Below are positions 52,664-64,000 of a stretch of DNA of 64,000 nt, piece by piece (the first letter of the stretch is position 1; every line of letters starts with the position of its first letter). The translations under genes and the position numbers were made by a program. This DNA comes from Fallopia convolvulus (taxonomy: Eukaryota > Streptophyta > Magnoliopsida > Caryophyllales > Polygonaceae): the NCBI GenBank assembly GCA_964016875.1, contig OZ024735.1, positions 11,083,338 to 11,147,337 of the forward strand, written 5' to 3'. The notes beneath the pieces are model-generated. The model worked only from the letters and a program-made list of their open reading frames with translations, did not search any database and had not been told where the DNA came from.

Positions 52664-54536
52664 ATTCACTAGGCCAAAGATAATGTTGCCATGTTTTTAA
52701 CACTCGAAACAAAGCATATAACTCTTTATCGTAAGTCGAGTAGTTTAAACATGCACCTTTTAATTTTTCAGAAAAGAAGGCAATAGGCTTACCTTCTTGC
52801 ACGAGAACGCCTCCAATTCCAATGCCACTCGCATCACACTCCACTTCGAAAGGCCGAGTGAAGTCGGGCAAGGCTAGCAATGGGGCCTGCGTCAATCTTT
52901 CCTTTAGGGCGTTGAATGCCCTTTCTTGTTCCTTCTCCCACTTGAACTCACTCCTCTTCTTAGTGATTTCGGTCCAAGGGGGTAGCAATGGTGCTGAAAT
53001 CACTCACGAATCGCCTATAGAAGCTAGCAAGGCCGTGGAAGCTCCTAATTTGGCCAATGGAGGTAGGCGTTGGCCACTCTTGAATTGCCCTTATCTTGGC
53101 TTCGTCTACTTGTAGTCCCTTGGAGCTCACTACAAAACCAAGAAAAGTGACATGATTAGTGCACAATTCACATTTCTTCAAATTGGCATACAAGTGCTCT
53201 AATCTAAGTGTAGAGAGTACTTCCCTCAAATGGTCTTCATGCGTTTCTAGGGATTTGCTATAAATCAGAATATCATTTGAAGTAAACAACAACAAATTTC
53301 CCTATGAAGTTTCTAAGCACATGATTCATTAGGCGCATGAAAGTACTTGGGGCGTTTGTAAGCCCGAATGGCATAACAAGCCATTCATAGAGACCGAACT
53401 TGGTCTTGAAGGCTGTTTTCTATTCGTCCCCCTCCTTCATCCTTATTTGATGGTAGCCACTTTTTAAATCTATCTTTGAAAAGATAGTGGCTTCATGCAA
53501 TTCATCTAGCATGTCGTTTAGACGAGGGATGGGGTGCTATACTTTACCGTTACGTTGTTAATAGCCCTACAATCGACACACATACGTCATGTGTTGTCTT
53601 TCTTAGGCACTAGCAACACCAGTACAACACAAGGGCTTAAACTTTCCCTAATGTATCCCTTATCCAATAACTCTTGGACTTGGGATTGGACTTCTTGAGT
53701 CTCTTTGGGGTTCATACGATAGGCTGGCCTATTAGGCAAAGAAGTTCCGGGAATGAGATCAATTTGTTGCTCGATTCCTCTAATTGGAGGTAAGCCAGCC
53801 GGTATCTCATCGGGAAACACGTCCTTGTATTCCTCAATGAGCCCCAAAATTTGTGGGGGCAAAGAGGCTCTAAGTTCCTCATTCAACAAGCTCAGCTCCT
53901 TACACAAAAGCATGAGCGTTGTTTGCCCATCCAAATACTCGGCCTCTAGCTCCCGCTTGGAAGCCAAAAGCGCGCTGGAGGGTGGGGGATTGTTAGGTGA
54001 GCTCGTCTTACCCCGAGCTGTCCCCTTCTTTCCCTCACCATCTCCACTTACCTTACTCACCTTTTTCTTGTCGAACTCCTCGGCCACCTGCGTAGGCGTC
54101 ATGGGTTTGAGCACTATGGTTTGGCCGTTGTGGGTGAAGGTGTTCCGGTTGGTGAATCCATCATGTGTGACCTTCCTATCATATTGCCATGGACGTCCTA
54201 GTAAAATGTGACAAGCCTGCATAGGAACAACATCACAAAGAACAACATCCTCGTAATGCCCTAATTTAATAGAAAGATGCGCCTGCTTGTTCACTTTAAG
54301 TTCTCCACAATCATTCATCCAATGCAATTTATAGGGTCTAGGGTGTTGAGTCATAGATAATTAAAGTTTTTGTACCATGTCTAGACTAGCAATGTTACAA
54401 CAACTACCACTATCTATTATCATGTTGCAAACTTTGCCCTTAATCAAGCATCGAGTATGGAATAGATTCTCACGTTGATTATCTTCACAAGGGGCTGGTT
54501 TTATATGCATGTTACGTCTGCAATTAAAGACTCCCC
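52664..54536 (-). pseudogene. Protease, RT and RNase H of A4, frameshifted
   Basis: Pieces in different frames. Protease and linker: 54354-53587 (HILLGRPWQYDRKVTHDGF, then PPIRGIEQQIDLIPG) ending at a stop after VPKKDNT. RT palm follows in disrupted frame (53580-53300) with CAGTCC-type changes. 53295-52960 carries the SNDILIYS end of YFDD in altered form (FTSNDILIYS) and the RT connection; the catalytic YFDD is damaged by an insertion near 53278. RNase H follows in 53003-52602 (ECDASGIGIGGVL, NYSTYDKELYAL), and a frameshift lies at PWTEITKK/LDRNH. Confidence 0.83.
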
Positions 54537-56063
54537 TTATTCATACTCGATCTCATCTTCATTACCATGCAAATCATCATTATTAGGCTCATTTTCATGC
54601 ACATCATCAATTTCTTCCTCAGATTCATATTGGCCTAAATGATTGATTAAAAGTGTTTTCTTGTTAGGGCAATCTTTCATCATGTGCCCTCTACCTTGGC
54701 ACTTAAAACACACAATATCCCTAGCTCTAGAGGAAGGGTTAGAGGTACTGCCCTTAGGAGCTGCCGAAGCTCCACCATTGGTGCCCTTATTGTAGGATGG
54801 CGCGGTGCCTGCGGAAGGCTTGGTTCGGCCAGCTTGATCTCCATAGACGCCGGCGGTGCTTCCTCTTTCCTTTGTAGGCGCGCCTTCCTTTCCATAAGGC
54901 ATGTTCTGGCCACGATTGTTTCTCCATGAGTTGGGCTGGTTACTCGTACCTCGGCCTCCTAGAATCCGTGCCTTGTTCTTTTTCTCAACCTTCATAGCTA
55001 AATGTAACAAACCAGTCATAGTAGTATATGGATATAAATCGACCTCATTAGCTAAAGAAGGATGTAAAACTCGAAGGAATCGTGCCATTGTGGACTCTTC
55101 ATCCTCGTCCACATTGGCCCTTACCATTGCCACTTGCATGGCATTGTAGGCCTCCTCGGCACTCATGGAGCCTTGCTTGAGATTCTCCAATCTTTGATGC
55201 AGCTCACGTGCATAATGTTGGGGAATGAAACGCCTCCTCGTGAGGGCCTTCATTTGCTCCCAAGTTCCTATTGGTGCGTCAGGAGCTCTTCTCCTTTCCT
55301 TCACTAAGTTATCCCACCAGATTAGTGCATAACCGGAAAATTCAAGGGTGGCGAGTTGTACCTTTTTGTGCTCGGCAAAATTATGGCAATTCCATATTTG
55401 CTCAATTTTAGTCTCCCACTCCATGTAGACATCCGGATCACATTTTCCTTCAAAGGCTGGGATCTTCACTTTGATTTTTCCGACTCCATCTTGCTCGGGC
55501 TCCCTAGGCCGCCTTGGACGCCTATCTCTGTCTTCGCGCCTTGAATAGCGCTCCCATTGTTCATCATCTTCGGCGTCATACTCATCAAAATGGTCTTCAT
55601 GGCCTGGAGCTCTCCTATGTCCCTAAAAATCATGAAAATCATTAGCACGATTTCGCCCTTCCCTAGCGGGAGAGGGTAATTGGCTAATTGGAACCCAATG
55701 AGCAAAAATCCGGGGAGAATGGAAATGAGTTGAGTTCAAGTTATCTTCCCTGTTTTGATGATAGGAAGTGGAGGCAAAGTTCGGATCCATGCTGGACGGA
55801 TGGAACGTAGGCGCGGACTCATGAGCGCGCCCTTGCCCTTGGCTCGCCACTGCGGCGGGCTCGTGCGCCGTTGGCGCGGTGCCTGGCGCGACGCTCGGTG
55901 CGGCCCCTGGTTGAGGCGTCGTAAGCGTTTGCGCCTCCAAGGCAGCCATGCGCGAATTAAGGCGCGCCATGTTGCTGTTGAGAGAGCTCAACAAGTTGAA
56001 CACATCGGGGTGAACCGGGTCGGGGCTCCTGGATCGGTGGGACCCTCTCTCGTCTCCTGACAT
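54537..56063 (-). pseudogene. gag of A4, two frames
   Basis: It starts MSGDERGSHRSRSPDP at 56063. Frame one ends at about 55623 (stop after NDFHDF). The capsid core (KIPAFEGKCDPDVYMEWE) and an intact knuckle CFKCQGRGHMMKDC follow in the frame 55469-54537, which ends after EDEIEYE by a one-base loss relative to A1 (SGESLIARR lost). The knuckle here keeps all four metal ligands, unlike A1 and A2. Confidence 0.83.
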
Positions 56064-56533
56064 GGCCACAAACAACGAACTACAAGCAAATGGTTAATGT
56101 TAGTCAAAACAATAAACGCCTCGCTTGTGTTTCACTCGCTCTCACTCTCGAGTGGTGTGATCGAGCTTGTTGTTGCAATCTGCCTTGAAATGATCAAAAT
56201 CAAGTTGAGGATTTAGTGAATCAAACAAACACGAGAAGGACTAGGTTGGAACGACAAGAAATTAAACAAAGAAAGAAGACTCGAATGCAAACAGAAACAA
56301 GCAGTAGAGGAGATAAGAAGAGGACTCGATTATGAACAAGAAGGAATGGAATGACAAGGAAGAAATCAAACCTTGATTAAGCCTTTCTCACCTTGATTTC
56401 CTTAACCAAGAATGCACTTGGAGTGGTTTGTTAGGTGGGGCGTATGGGTTGGCTTTGGTGAAGGCTCGAAGGTGTACTCCAATGGCGTCCAACAATAGAG
56501 AAGCAGAAGAGAGGTGATGAATAAGACTCTTGC
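56064..56533 (-). other. Leader of A4, gag-proximal part
   Basis: It aligns with the A2 leader 47844-48300, e.g. the gttgttgcaatct and ccttgatttccttaacc blocks. The last 11 bases aagactcttgc (56523-56533) are repeated at 59644-59654 and form the target duplication of the insertion. Confidence 0.8.
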
Positions 56534-59500
56534 TCGAAACGTGATAAATATATAGAAAAGAAGGGGGAAAATACAAAACAGACTTGACTACTAGACTAAC
56601 AAGTCAAGGTGAAAAAACAAACACAAAACACGGATACGCATATCCGTCAAACACAGCCCCGCGGGCCTAACAAAAAAACGGGTCTAGGACCCACGCCAGC
56701 CCCCAACAACCTGGGAACAAGCGCACAACAAACCAAAAACAGCCTAGACAGAACCGAACCACTAACCAACAAGTAAAGCCAAAAAAGTCAAAGCAAGAAT
56801 AGCCAAACTATCAAAACCAAACCAGTCAACACCATCATTACTAGCTTGTGCAAACCAGTGACTTAAAAAGATTCCCATTAAGGTGACTTAAAGTTCAGCC
56901 CGGTTCTCCTAGGGGTTCGAAAGAGTTTTTGCCCCTTTTAGCTCCATGCTAACTGGTTGTAGATACTTCGGGTGTCTTACTTCTTGCCCTTAAATTTTGT
57001 TTTGGTTTTATCCACTCAGCATCAACTTTACCTTTGCCTTTTTCATGTCTTGAATAAATCTGCCTCTCTCTAACTTGATTATTAGTTTTCTTCTTTGGGA
57101 CATTGATGTCATTTCTCTCCTTATGACTCGATGAAGCAGCATCTTTAATTTTCTCGACCCTTGATTGTACAGCTGTATCTTGCTGTACATTTTTAATTTT
57201 CCAGACCAAACTTCGAGCAGCAGCTGGTTTTGTATTTTTAATTTGCTGCAATGAGTCGTCCCCACCAGCCTCTTGCCTTTCCATTCCACCATTAACAACC
57301 ACCTCTTTATACGTCTTAGGCAGTTCCGTTATAGCCCCGTGACCTTGTTTAGCTTGTTGCTTTGAGTGTACGATATGCCCATGATTCCGCCAGCAATTAA
57401 ATGTTGAATGACTAAATATTTTGCATCTCTCGCAATACCATGGGATCCATTCAAACTCTATCTTGTGCTTGTAAATGGTACCATTGTAGCTCTCAAGAAT
57501 TACTTCTTTCCTTTTGATCTCTTCTGAATCTACCTCAACAAGGATGCGTGCATAGGATAGTTTTTCCACATCATGAGTAATTCTATCCACACTAATAGGT
57601 TTCCCTATCATGTTCCCTATCACCTCAATCATGTGGTTGGAAGACAAGAAGATTGGGTCAATATCCATAACTTTGGCCCAGACTGGAATGGATTTAAAGC
57701 TGGACCAATCTATGGGCATTCCGGTTTCCCATTCCTTCACAACAAGAGGGCGGTTTCCCAAGATAAGCCACGGTCCATTTTCCAGGACCCACAATCTTTC
57801 CTCCATTGAACCAAACTTGAACACCATTACTCCATTGTCTTTAAGGAATAATTTAGGTTGGGGAATTTTCTAATGGTTTTCCATGTACTCCACCATTGTA
57901 TCATAGTTGACCCAGCCCCCAATTACAACACCAATTAGTGTGGCTCTCCAATCTGCTTCTGCATCAGCTACCTCCTCAAGTGAAAATTTATAAATATCTT
58001 TTGCCACGTTTGGAATAATGCTCAAACGAACATCAGCTGAAATGGATCTGTTTCCTGTTATATTCTGATTTGGTGACCTTTGTTGGACATTCGTACCTGC
58101 TGGCTTCTGGTTCAGATCCTCTACATTAGCAGCTGGAGCATCATCCTCTTCTGTTTTCTGGTTAGAATTAGTGACAACAGCAGCTGGGGCATCAGCTTTA
58201 GTCCCAACCTTGTTAATGCATATTGTAGTTTCAGTAGCAGCTGCATGTGGTCCCTTTCCAATACTCCTATCTTCTTGCTGGTTCAGTTTGGACTCACAAA
58301 TGCCATCTGAAGCCATCATACTACCACCAGCTGCTCTAGCCATATTGCTTTCACCAGTTTCAACAGCATACCTCACTTGATTAACATCATTCACCTCAGA
58401 AACTTCAACAAAGGCCAGTCTAGTAGCTGTGGTATCAAAGACATCAGCAAAGCCTGTTTTCTCAAGATTTTTGGTCACAATATTTGAAACATCAGCAGCT
58501 TTGGTTCTTTCCCTCTCCATGACACCAGCGTCCATTCCATTTTTTTATCAATCTGGTTTATTTTCGGCCAACACCCCAGAAATGACTTGAAAGGTATCAA
58601 CACCAGTAGAAAAACACGCACCAGCAGAGGGTTTTTTGACAACAGCTTCAGCAATGGGGTTAGCGCCCCCATGGGAAGGGTTTGAATCAGATTTACTTGG
58701 CATTCCTTTCAACATTAATTCACCCAAGTCTATAACATCAGCAGTTTTAGGACCTTCACATATATGGGTCGAAGCCATCAACTTACCTTGTTCAGCAGCT
58801 ATGTCCTTTGTGCAGGCCTCAATTCGACGTTTTTCCATCTCCGATGTTTGGATAGCTCTCCTCCCAGCTTCAGATATGAAGGTTGAGGGCGAATTTGTAA
58901 CGAGAAAATCAAGAGAGGGTTTTTCCATCGCATCTCCTTCTGGGCTGGTGCCAAACTTCGAATTTTTTCGTGTTTCTTCCACCAGATCTGGCTTTTCTCG
59001 CACCACAACTTCCAGATCTGGGTTCGTAGGTTCATGTACTACCATGAAAGAGCTTGCATCTTCTTCAATGGGCTCCATACGTGGGTCTCCTTCCGATTCA
59101 GAGCTCGACTCAATCTCTTCTTCGTCTACGATAAACCCACTGAGTAGCGCTACAAGCTCCTCCTTTCCCAGCTCGACCGCGGATTCAAGCTGATTTAGGG
59201 TTTCCTGGTCCACATCATCCAAGATTCCCGAGAAACCTTCGTGGATTTCTTCGACTTGTAGCAGACCCAGCATCTTGTTCAGGAGGATTTTGTTCTTGGA
59301 GCTTCGACTGGTTTGCTCGTCTTCCCCAGATATAACTGGTTTTGCACTTGAGACCTTGGAAACATTAGAATCCGACTTATCTATTATCAAATTCGTGCTT
59401 GCATCCTTGCTTTCGGAGCCAGAATCGATCATAGAACTCCCATTTTTGCCGACAATCTCCAAATCAACGTGGTCAGCCGTGGTCAACCCTAGAGAGAGGG

Positions 59501-59643
59501 ACCCTCTCTCTCTTACTTTTTTCCCCATATGTTCAAAGAAGACTTTTTTCCCCATAACTTATTTCCTCTCTTCTCTTTCCTTAATTCATTTTTCATCATT
59601 GCATACTTGTAATTATTCTGTGTAATTAAGTTAAAAAGTGAAG
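56534..59643 (-). mobile_element. LINE-type insertion (3.1 kb), ORF1 only
   Basis: Absent from the A1 and A2 leaders. It is flanked by an 11-bp direct repeat aagactcttgc (56523-56533, 59644-59654). It holds one long ORF1-type frame (59555-56949) and 415 bp of 3' sequence that ends atatatttatcacgtttcga with no clear poly(A). No endonuclease or RT (ORF2) is visible. The 5' edge is an 82-bp inverted copy of the flanking leader. DUF4283 plus zinc-knuckle proteins are typical of plant LINE ORF1, hence the call; a captured host gene is the alternative. Confidence 0.65.
56949..59555 (-). pseudogene. DUF4283 / zinc-knuckle protein (LINE ORF1-like), three in-frame stops
   Basis: An 869-codon frame from ATG at 59555, interrupted only by in-frame stops: TGA and TAA side by side (58548-58550, 58545-58547) and TAG (57870-57872). 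No frameshift is needed. The N-terminal two thirds are acidic and low complexity (EEEIESSSESEGD, repeated AA/DAPAA). From about 57970 the DUF4283 fold reads WRATLIGVVIGGWVNYD, then FKFGSMEERLWVLENGPWLI, followed by a CX2CX4HX4C knuckle CERCKIFSHSTFNC (about 57395-57440) and a lysine-rich C-terminus. The first 14 bases of the frame recur 27 bp later, giving MGKKV twice. As ORF1 it would bind LINE RNA. The TAG falls inside DUF4283, so this copy is presumably dead. Confidence 0.7.
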
Positions 59644-59735
59644 AAGACTCTTGCACTTTTTAACTTAATTACACAGAATAATTACAAGTATGCAATGATG
59701 AAAAATGAATTAAGGAAAGAGAAGAGAGGAAATAA
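59559..59735. repeat. Perfect 82-bp inverted repeat at the insertion edge
   Basis: Left arm 59559-59640 and right arm 59654-59735 are exact reverse complements over 82 bp, with a 13-bp spacer aagaagactcttg. The right arm is A4 leader; the left arm belongs to the insertion and lies three bases before the ORF1 ATG. Confidence 0.92.
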
Positions 59736-60489
59736 TATGCGTATGCTATGAATTGAAAGAAGAGAGAGGAGAAATAAATTTGATTTCTGATTTTTTTTTT
59801 TGTTCTTTTTTTTTGACTTTTCTTTCTCTTTTTTTTTTTTGAATCAGAAATAATCAGAATAATTCGAAAATAAAATGACAATAAAATATTAACTTAAGAT
59901 GCAATGTAATGTGCAAGAAATTAAAATAGAAAGTGGCTGATTTTTGTGAATGTGGACGTTGGAGTGGTTGAATGCAATCCCTAGATTTGTGGGAGGAGGT
60001 GGGGTTTTGAGGCTGATATGGCTTTGAATTAGTCTTGCTAGAAAATAGGGGTTGAGGAGATATGGTTAAGGTAGGGCGTGGCTCTTGTGGCTGAAATGAG
60101 GGTTTGACAAAGTCTTCCTTAAGAATAGGAGTTGAGTGAGATTTAATTTCACTTTGGATGAATTAAATCAACTTCTCCCAATATTAAAGAGACGTGGTTG
60201 AAAGTTTTGAGAGAAAAAGTGGGAATGAAAATGGAGGTGGTGGGCGTGGGTGGTGTAGGCTGATTGGGAGCGGCGGTTACTAGGCTTAAGGGCGTGTTTG
60301 GCTAGGCAAAACAAACCACTTCAGAAAGCAACAAACTGGTTAGTACTTTCAAGTTTAATTAAAGAGATTGAGATTAATCAAACCTGATCTTGAAGAACTT
60401 CTTTTTGTTTTTGGTATTTTGTAGACTCTAATGGTGAGATCGACTCGGAAATGAAATGGGACGTCGTTAACGCATCTCTGATACCAATT
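59644..60489 (-). other. Leader of A4, LTR-proximal part, with primer site
   Basis: Continues the A leader with homopolymer T runs (59785-59842) matching 48370-48420 in A2. It ends at the primer site: the minus strand reads TGGTATCAGAGA (60475-60486), one base off the canonical sequence. Confidence 0.78.
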
Positions 60490-61462
60490 TGATACGGGGA
60501 TAAGCCGCTTGATGCCCGATCTTCGACGTTCACGACTCAAAACAAGGAAACAAAGATAATGATCAGAAATGAAAATGCAACAAGACTCAACAATTGAAGA
60601 ACATGACTTGTAATGAGCGAAAAGACAAGAATCAAATGCAAAAACAGAAAAGGGACTCGACAAGAGATAAATGACTCAAGAACAACAAGAAGGACAACCT
60701 CATAAAACAACTATCAAACCCTTGACTTGATTCAGCCAAGAACCTAATAGAACGATTATGAAACCAACCTTTACGATCTCACACAACAAGGAACGAGACC
60801 TTGAAGCACGAGAAAGGGGCTCGTGATTGTTGATTAGCACCAACCTTCGATGAGATTGACACAAATCAAAGCAAACCAAGCTGCAATTGCACACACACGT
60901 TGAAAGCTCAAAAGCTCTCGTTTTCTCTCTATTGCAAGGAGAATTGGAATTACAAAATGAGTTGTCTAATCTGAAAATTAACTACCTAAAAACTATTTAT
61001 ATGTCCAGAAATTGCAAGGAAATAATAATTAAAGTCTAATTAAAATAAAAGATAGTCAATAGCCCAAAATGGCCCAATTCAGAAATAAGCCCAACATAGG
61101 TCGGCGTCGCATGCTTGCTCATGCTCGGACAAGCGCGCACACACGCGGACAGGCGCGCTCAGGGGCGCGCCGTTGCATCGCTACGATGGCGAGGGCGCGG
61201 CGCTGCATCGCTGGAGTTGGGGCGCGTCGTTGCAACGTCGGTTTGGTGCGCGTCGCTGCAGCCTTGGCTCAAAGATCCCTCGGCGCTCAAGACGCACACC
61301 GCCCTAGCTTTGGACTCCATACATGCTCCTGCCTCATTAGCCATAGTGTAGCCCACAAAAGCATTCATCTCACGTTGTAGCTTCTTGACTCGAGCACGGG
61401 TGAGTGGTCCATCAAAGAGTGTAGGCGCGCCCGGTGGAGGCTGCCTAGATGGTCCCTCATCA
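60490..61462 (-). repeat. LTR of A4 (973 bp), hybrid flanks
   Basis: A complete A LTR. Its left neighbour is the A4 primer site, its right neighbour is cgctcacttttcgcc, the family E sequence that also follows the solo LTR at 52404. It is thus the crossover LTR of the 9-kb duplication. Confidence 0.9.
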
Positions 61463-61722
61463 CGCTCACTTTTCGCCAATGAAGCTCTAGTCCCATCTAA
61501 CCAAAGGGAGACTATTTTTCATACAAGATGCCTCATCCAAGGTAAGCTTTGCAATCTTATAATTGATGGAGGATCTTGTTGTAACATAATAGACCAAGAG
61601 GTGGTCAAAAGGTTTGCCCTTAAAACTTCTCCTCATGTATTACCCTATACTTTATGTTGATTAAATTCAAACACACCTCTTGAGGTGAATGAGCAAGCAT
61701 GTGTCAAGTTTTCTATAGGGGG
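61463..61722 (+). pseudogene. Family E protease fragment, second copy
   Basis: Repeats 52404-52663 with very few changes (e.g. ttctaac to ttcaaac near 61668), including the DGG active-site change and the stop after TLC. It breaks into reverse A sequence at the same point. Confidence 0.85.
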
Positions 61723-64000
61723 ATTCACTAGGCCAAAGATAATGTTGCCATGTTTTTAACACTCGAAACAAAGCATATAACTCTTTATCGTAAGTCGAGT
61801 AGTTTAAACATGCACCTTTTAATTTTTCAGAAAAGAAGGCAATAGGCTTACCTTCTTGCACGAGAACGCCTCCAATTCCAATGCCACTCGCATCACACTC
61901 CACTTCGAAAGGCCGAGTGAAGTCGGGCAAGGCTAGCAATGGGGCCTGCGTCAATCTTTCCTTTAGGGCGTTGAATGCCCTTTCTTGTTCCTTCTCCCAC
62001 TTGAACTCACTCCTCTTCTTAGTGATTTCGGTCCAAGGGGGTAGCAATGGTGCTGAAATCCCTCACGAATCGCCTATAGAAGCTAGCAAGGCCGTGGAAG
62101 CTCCTAATTTGGCCAATGGAGGTAGGCGTTGGCCACTCTTGAATTGCCCTTATCTTGGCTTCGTCTACTTGTAGTCCCTTGGAGCTCACTACAAAACCAA
62201 GAAAAGTGACATGATTAGTGCACAATTCACATTTCTTCAAATTGGCATACAAGTGCTCTAATCTAAGTGTAGAGAGTACTTCCCTCAAATGGTCTTCATG
62301 CATTTCTAGGGATTTGCTATAAATCAGAATATCATTTGAAGTAAACAACAACAAATTTCCCTATGAAGTTTCTAAGCACATGATTCATTAGGCGCATGAA
62401 AGTACTTGGGGCGTTTGTAAGCCCGAATGGCATTACAAGCCATTCATAGAGACCGAACTTGGTCTTGAAGGTTGTTTTCTATTCGTCCACCTCCTTCATC
62501 CTTATTTGATGGTAGCCACTTTTTAAATCTATCTTTGAAAAGATAGTGGCTTCATGCAATTCATCTAGCATGTCGTTTAGACGAGGGATGGGGTGCTATA
62601 CTTTACCGTTACGTTGTTAATAGCCCTACAATCGACACACATACGTCATGTGTTGTCTTTCTTAGGCACTAGCAACACCAGTACAGCACAAGGGCTTAAA
62701 CTTTCCCTAATGTATCCCTTATCCAATAACTCTTGGACTTGGGATTGGACTTCTTGAGTCTCTTTGGGGTTCATACGATAGGCTGGCCTATTAGGCAAAG
62801 AAGCTCCGGGAATGAGATCAATTTGTTGCTCGATTCCTCTAATTGGAGGTAAGCCAACCGGTATCTCATCGGGAAACACGTCCTTGTATTCCTCAATGAG
62901 CCCCAAAATTTGTGGGGGCAAAGAGGCTCTAAGATCCTCATTCAACAAGCTCAACTCCTTACACAAAAGCATGAGCGTTGTTTGCCCATCCAAATACTCG
63001 GCCTCTAGCTCCCGCTTGGAAGCCAAAAGCGCGCTGGAGGGTGGGGGATTGTTAGGTGAGCTCGTCTTACCCCGAGCTGTCCCCTTCTTTCCCTCACCAT
63101 CTCCACTTACCTTACTCACCTTTTTCTTGTCGAACTCCTCGGCCACCTGCGTAGGCGTCATGGGTTTGAGCACTATGGTTTGGCCGTTGTGGGTGAAGGT
63201 GTTCCGGTTGGTGAATCCATCATGTGTGACCTTCCTATCATATTGCCATGGACGTCCTAGTAAAATGTGACAAGCCTGCATAGGAACAACATCACAAAGA
63301 ACAACATCCTCGTAATGCCCTAATTTAATAGAAAGATGCGCCTGCTTGTTCACTTTAAGTTCTCCACAATCATTCATCCAATGCAATTTATAGGGTCTAG
63401 GGTGTTGAGTCATAGATAATTAAAGTTTTTGTACCATGTCTAGACTAGCAATGTTACAACAACTACCACTATCTATTATCATGTTGCAAACTTTGCCCTT
63501 AATCAAGCATCGAGTATGGAATAGATTCTCACGTTGATTATCTTCACAAGGGGCTGGTTTTATATGCATGTTACGTCTGCAATTAAAGACTCCCCTTATT
63601 CATACTCGATCTCATCTTCATTACCATGCAAATCATCATTATTAGGCTCATTTTCATGCACATCATCAATTTCTTCCTCAGATTCATATTGGCCTAAATG
63701 ATTGATTAAAAGTGTTTTCTTGTTAGGGCAATCTTTCATCATGTGCCCTCTACCTTGGCACTTAAAACACACAATATCCCTAGCTCTAGAGGAAGGGTTA
63801 GAGGTACTGCCCTTAGGAGCTGCCGAAGCTCCACCATTGGTGCCCTTATTGTAGGATGGCGCGGTGCCTGCGGAAGGCTTGGTTCGGCCAGCTTGATCTC
63901 CATAGACGCCGGCGGTGCTTCCTCTTTCCTTTGTAGGCGCGCCTTCCTTTCCATAAGGCATGTTCTGGCCACGATTGTTTCTCCATGAGTTGGGCTGGTT
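61723..64000 (-). pseudogene. A4 second copy: RNase H, RT, PR, gag part (window edge)
   Basis: Matches 52664-54941 base for base apart from scattered substitutions, with the same frameshifts (VPKKDNT stop, FTSNDILIYS, PLDRNH, EDEIEYE stop) at an offset of 9059. The knuckle CFKCQGRGHMMKDC is intact. It runs off the window in gag, so whether this copy also carries the LINE insertion is unknown. Confidence 0.87.

Larger units (their letters stand above)
52664..60489 (-). mobile_element. Element A4: 3'-truncated chromovirus with LINE insertion
   Basis: Read from right to left: 5' LTR (60490-61462), primer site, leader split by a 3.1-kb insertion, gag, PR, RT and the first half of RNase H, ending at 52664. 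The 3' part and 3' LTR are missing. Several frameshifts make it inactive. It differs more from A1 than A2 does. Confidence 0.87.

Noticed and set aside
56949..59555. Host single-copy gene encoding a DUF4283 protein
   Set aside because: Flanking 11-bp target repeats, in-frame stops, lack of introns or promoter and position inside a retroelement leader favour a LINE-type insertion, though capture of a host sequence is not excluded.

Overview
The window is plant nuclear DNA, almost certainly pericentromeric or centromeric heterochromatin of a flowering plant. It is essentially all repeats: Ty3/gypsy chromovirus LTR retrotransposons, a tandem satellite with a period of about 226 bp, and one non-LTR (LINE-type) insertion. 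I found no host single-copy gene, tRNA, rRNA or CRISPR array. The plant assignment rests on the CRM-like chromovirus proteins, initiator tRNA-Met primer binding sites, AAACCCTA telo-box clusters in leaders, and a DUF4283 plus CX2CX4HX4C knuckle protein. The species cannot be told. Family letters (A-F) are my own labels.

Layout. 1-442 is the end of an A-type LTR. From 443 to about 29563 a satellite array (about 2.8 kb in total) is broken up by insertions: element C (963-5113, gag-only, TSD ttcgg); solo LTR D (5297-6436, TSD aaatg); B1 (6771-14081, + strand), itself hit by a solo C LTR; B2 (about 14082-21895, - strand), itself hit by a solo B LTR; the remnant B3 (21896-23842); a chimeric mini-element (24886-27534); and a small unclassified insert (28095-29412) carrying another solo B LTR. 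From 29564 on no satellite is seen: a B LTR, a foreign gag start (F), then B4 (31332-35269, - strand), whose coding region is one long gag-protease frame lacking RT, RNase H and integrase.

35270-64000 is dominated by family A: A1 (+, gag-pol open up to a broken integrase) and A2 (-, complete with both 973-bp LTRs) form a near-identical inverted pair. Behind A2 lie an integrase piece of A3, pieces of family E on the + strand, a solo A LTR with TSD cgctc, and A4 (-), whose leader carries a 3.1 kb LINE-type insertion with an 11-bp target duplication. From 60490 the sequence repeats 51441 onward (offset 9049-9059 bp), which fits unequal recombination between the solo A LTR and the 5' LTR of A4.

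How the parts work together. Families A and B have the chromovirus order gag-PR-RT-RNaseH-integrase, and the reading frame runs through the polypurine tract into the 3' LTR, so the LTR start encodes the protein C-terminus. Related LTRs carry different tails there: a TRSRAKK or TRARAKK motif in B and A, and another basic peptide in C and D. Most copies are dead. C and B4 keep gag (with or without protease), cis-signals and LTRs but no polymerase, so they could only have moved in trans.
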